A stretch of 64,000 bases of DNA from Aeriscardovia sp040773385 (GTDB taxonomy: Bacteria; Actinomycetota; Actinomycetes; Actinomycetales; Bifidobacteriaceae): NCBI GenBank assembly GCA_040773385.1, contig JAXGWH010000004.1, positions 4,330 through 68,329 on the forward strand, read 5' to 3'. The notes under the pieces are model-generated. The model had not been told where the DNA came from. It was given only the letters and a program-made list of their open reading frames with translations, and did no database searches. Positions 63,732 through 64,000 of the stretch are shown here, piece by piece (position 1 is the first letter of the stretch; each line of letters begins with the position of its first letter). A program made the translations under genes and the position numbers.

Positions 63732-64000
63732 TTATAGGACAGTTTTTGTTGCTGATAACCGTGCTGATCCCTTGACAATAGCGGCGTTCCCCGCTCTCGC
63801 ACTCGTTTCCGCGTATGCGGGTGTGAGAATGCGGCATGGATTGCAGGAATGCGGCTGTCCTGCGCTGCCCGCTGTGCGGCGGGCCGATGAAGAGGAACGG
63901 CCATGACCCGTCGGGCAGGCAGCGCCGGTACTGCCCCGCCTGCCGTGCGGGCAGGAGCATCCGCCGGCCCGCGAGAGCCCTCCGGGCGCAGCTGGAGCAG
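63732..64000 (+). mobile_element. Insertion sequence, left part only
   Basis: Sortase homology ends abruptly at about 63730, and a transposase-like gene begins at 63836 and leaves the window. GGTTAT (63730-63735) and ATAACC (63755-63760) are inverted near the junction and may belong to the element end. The other end is outside the window, so the IS family and target duplication cannot be set. Confidence 0.6.
63836..64000 (+). CDS. Transposase N-terminal zinc-ribbon part (partial)
   Basis: The first 55 residues are present and the frame is open to the window edge. CPLCGGPMKRNGHDPSGRQR followed by RYCPACRAGRS forms a CxxC-CxxC zinc ribbon typical of transposases of the IS1249/ISL3 and related groups, followed by a basic segment. 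No Shine-Dalgarno is obvious. The family is tentative because the catalytic domain is outside the window. Confidence 0.6.
   Translation, partial: MDCRNAAVLRCPLCGGPMKRNGHDPSGRQRRYCPACRAGRSIRRPARALRAQLEQ

Overview
The window looks like chromosomal DNA of a high-GC actinobacterium of the Bifidobacteriaceae (Bifidobacterium or a close relative). The basis is protein character and gene order: an actinobacterial rpoB-rpoC pair, nusA-infB-rbfA-truB-ribF, the prfA-prmC-sua5-wecA-atpI block, a stand-alone groES with a CIRCE operator, and a PNPase whose tail is rich in Arg and Asp. This is inferred by eye; no database search was run. Most genes lie on the minus strand. The plus-strand genes are a lipoprotein (16.4-17.4 kb), a fmdB/SAF/mscL trio (32.9-34.6 kb), a pyroglutamyl-peptidase-like gene (45.8 kb) and a transposase fragment at the right edge.

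Layout. 0-0.5 kb: a partial GDPD-family phosphodiesterase. 0.85-8.7 kb: rpoC and rpoB, both read from TTG, with a terminator after rpoC. 9-16.3 kb: nusA, infB, rbfA, truB and ribF, closely packed or overlapping. 16.4-24.5 kb: a lipoprotein whose 3' end contains a perfect bidirectional terminator palindrome, then proS, a Pif1-like helicase, orn, a membrane protein, guaB and an AtpI-like protein. 24.4-30.2 kb: wecA, sua5, prmC, prfA and a ClC antiporter, largely coupled by overlapping stops and starts. 30.5-34.6 kb: groES with CIRCE, a membrane protein and a GNAT protein (both possibly leaderless), then fmdB, a SAF-domain protein and mscL. 34.7-40.2 kb: an operon of an FHA protein, a 1385-residue protein that looks like an SF1 helicase with every visible ATPase motif replaced, and a coupled 66-residue protein. 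40.5-48.4 kb: rplJ-rplL with an attenuated leader, an MTA/SAH nucleosidase, pepC, a DivIVA-like coiled-coil protein, a pyroglutamyl peptidase homologue lacking its catalytic histidine, a YfiH/PgeF protein and an aldo/keto reductase. 48.6-51.7 kb: pnp and rpsO. 51.8-60.0 kb: a membrane protein, a type I pullulanase, and an acyltransferase/GT8 cluster that includes a protein with two fused GT8 domains. 60.2-63.0 kb: a UvrA paralogue. 63.2-64 kb: a class C sortase truncated where an insertion sequence begins.

Most of the window is housekeeping for transcription, translation initiation and termination, RNA decay, GMP synthesis and envelope precursors. Three parts are accessory and deserve attention. 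The first is the FHA/pseudo-helicase/small-protein operon (34.7-40.2 kb). The second is the PlsC-GT8-GT8-GT8-PlsC run (54.8-60.0 kb), which resembles a glycolipid or lipoglycan assembly locus and has a perfect 20-bp palindrome upstream. The third is the sortase/IS junction at the right edge. Several core proteins (RpoC, RbfA, TruB, IF2, PNPase) carry long low-complexity extensions.
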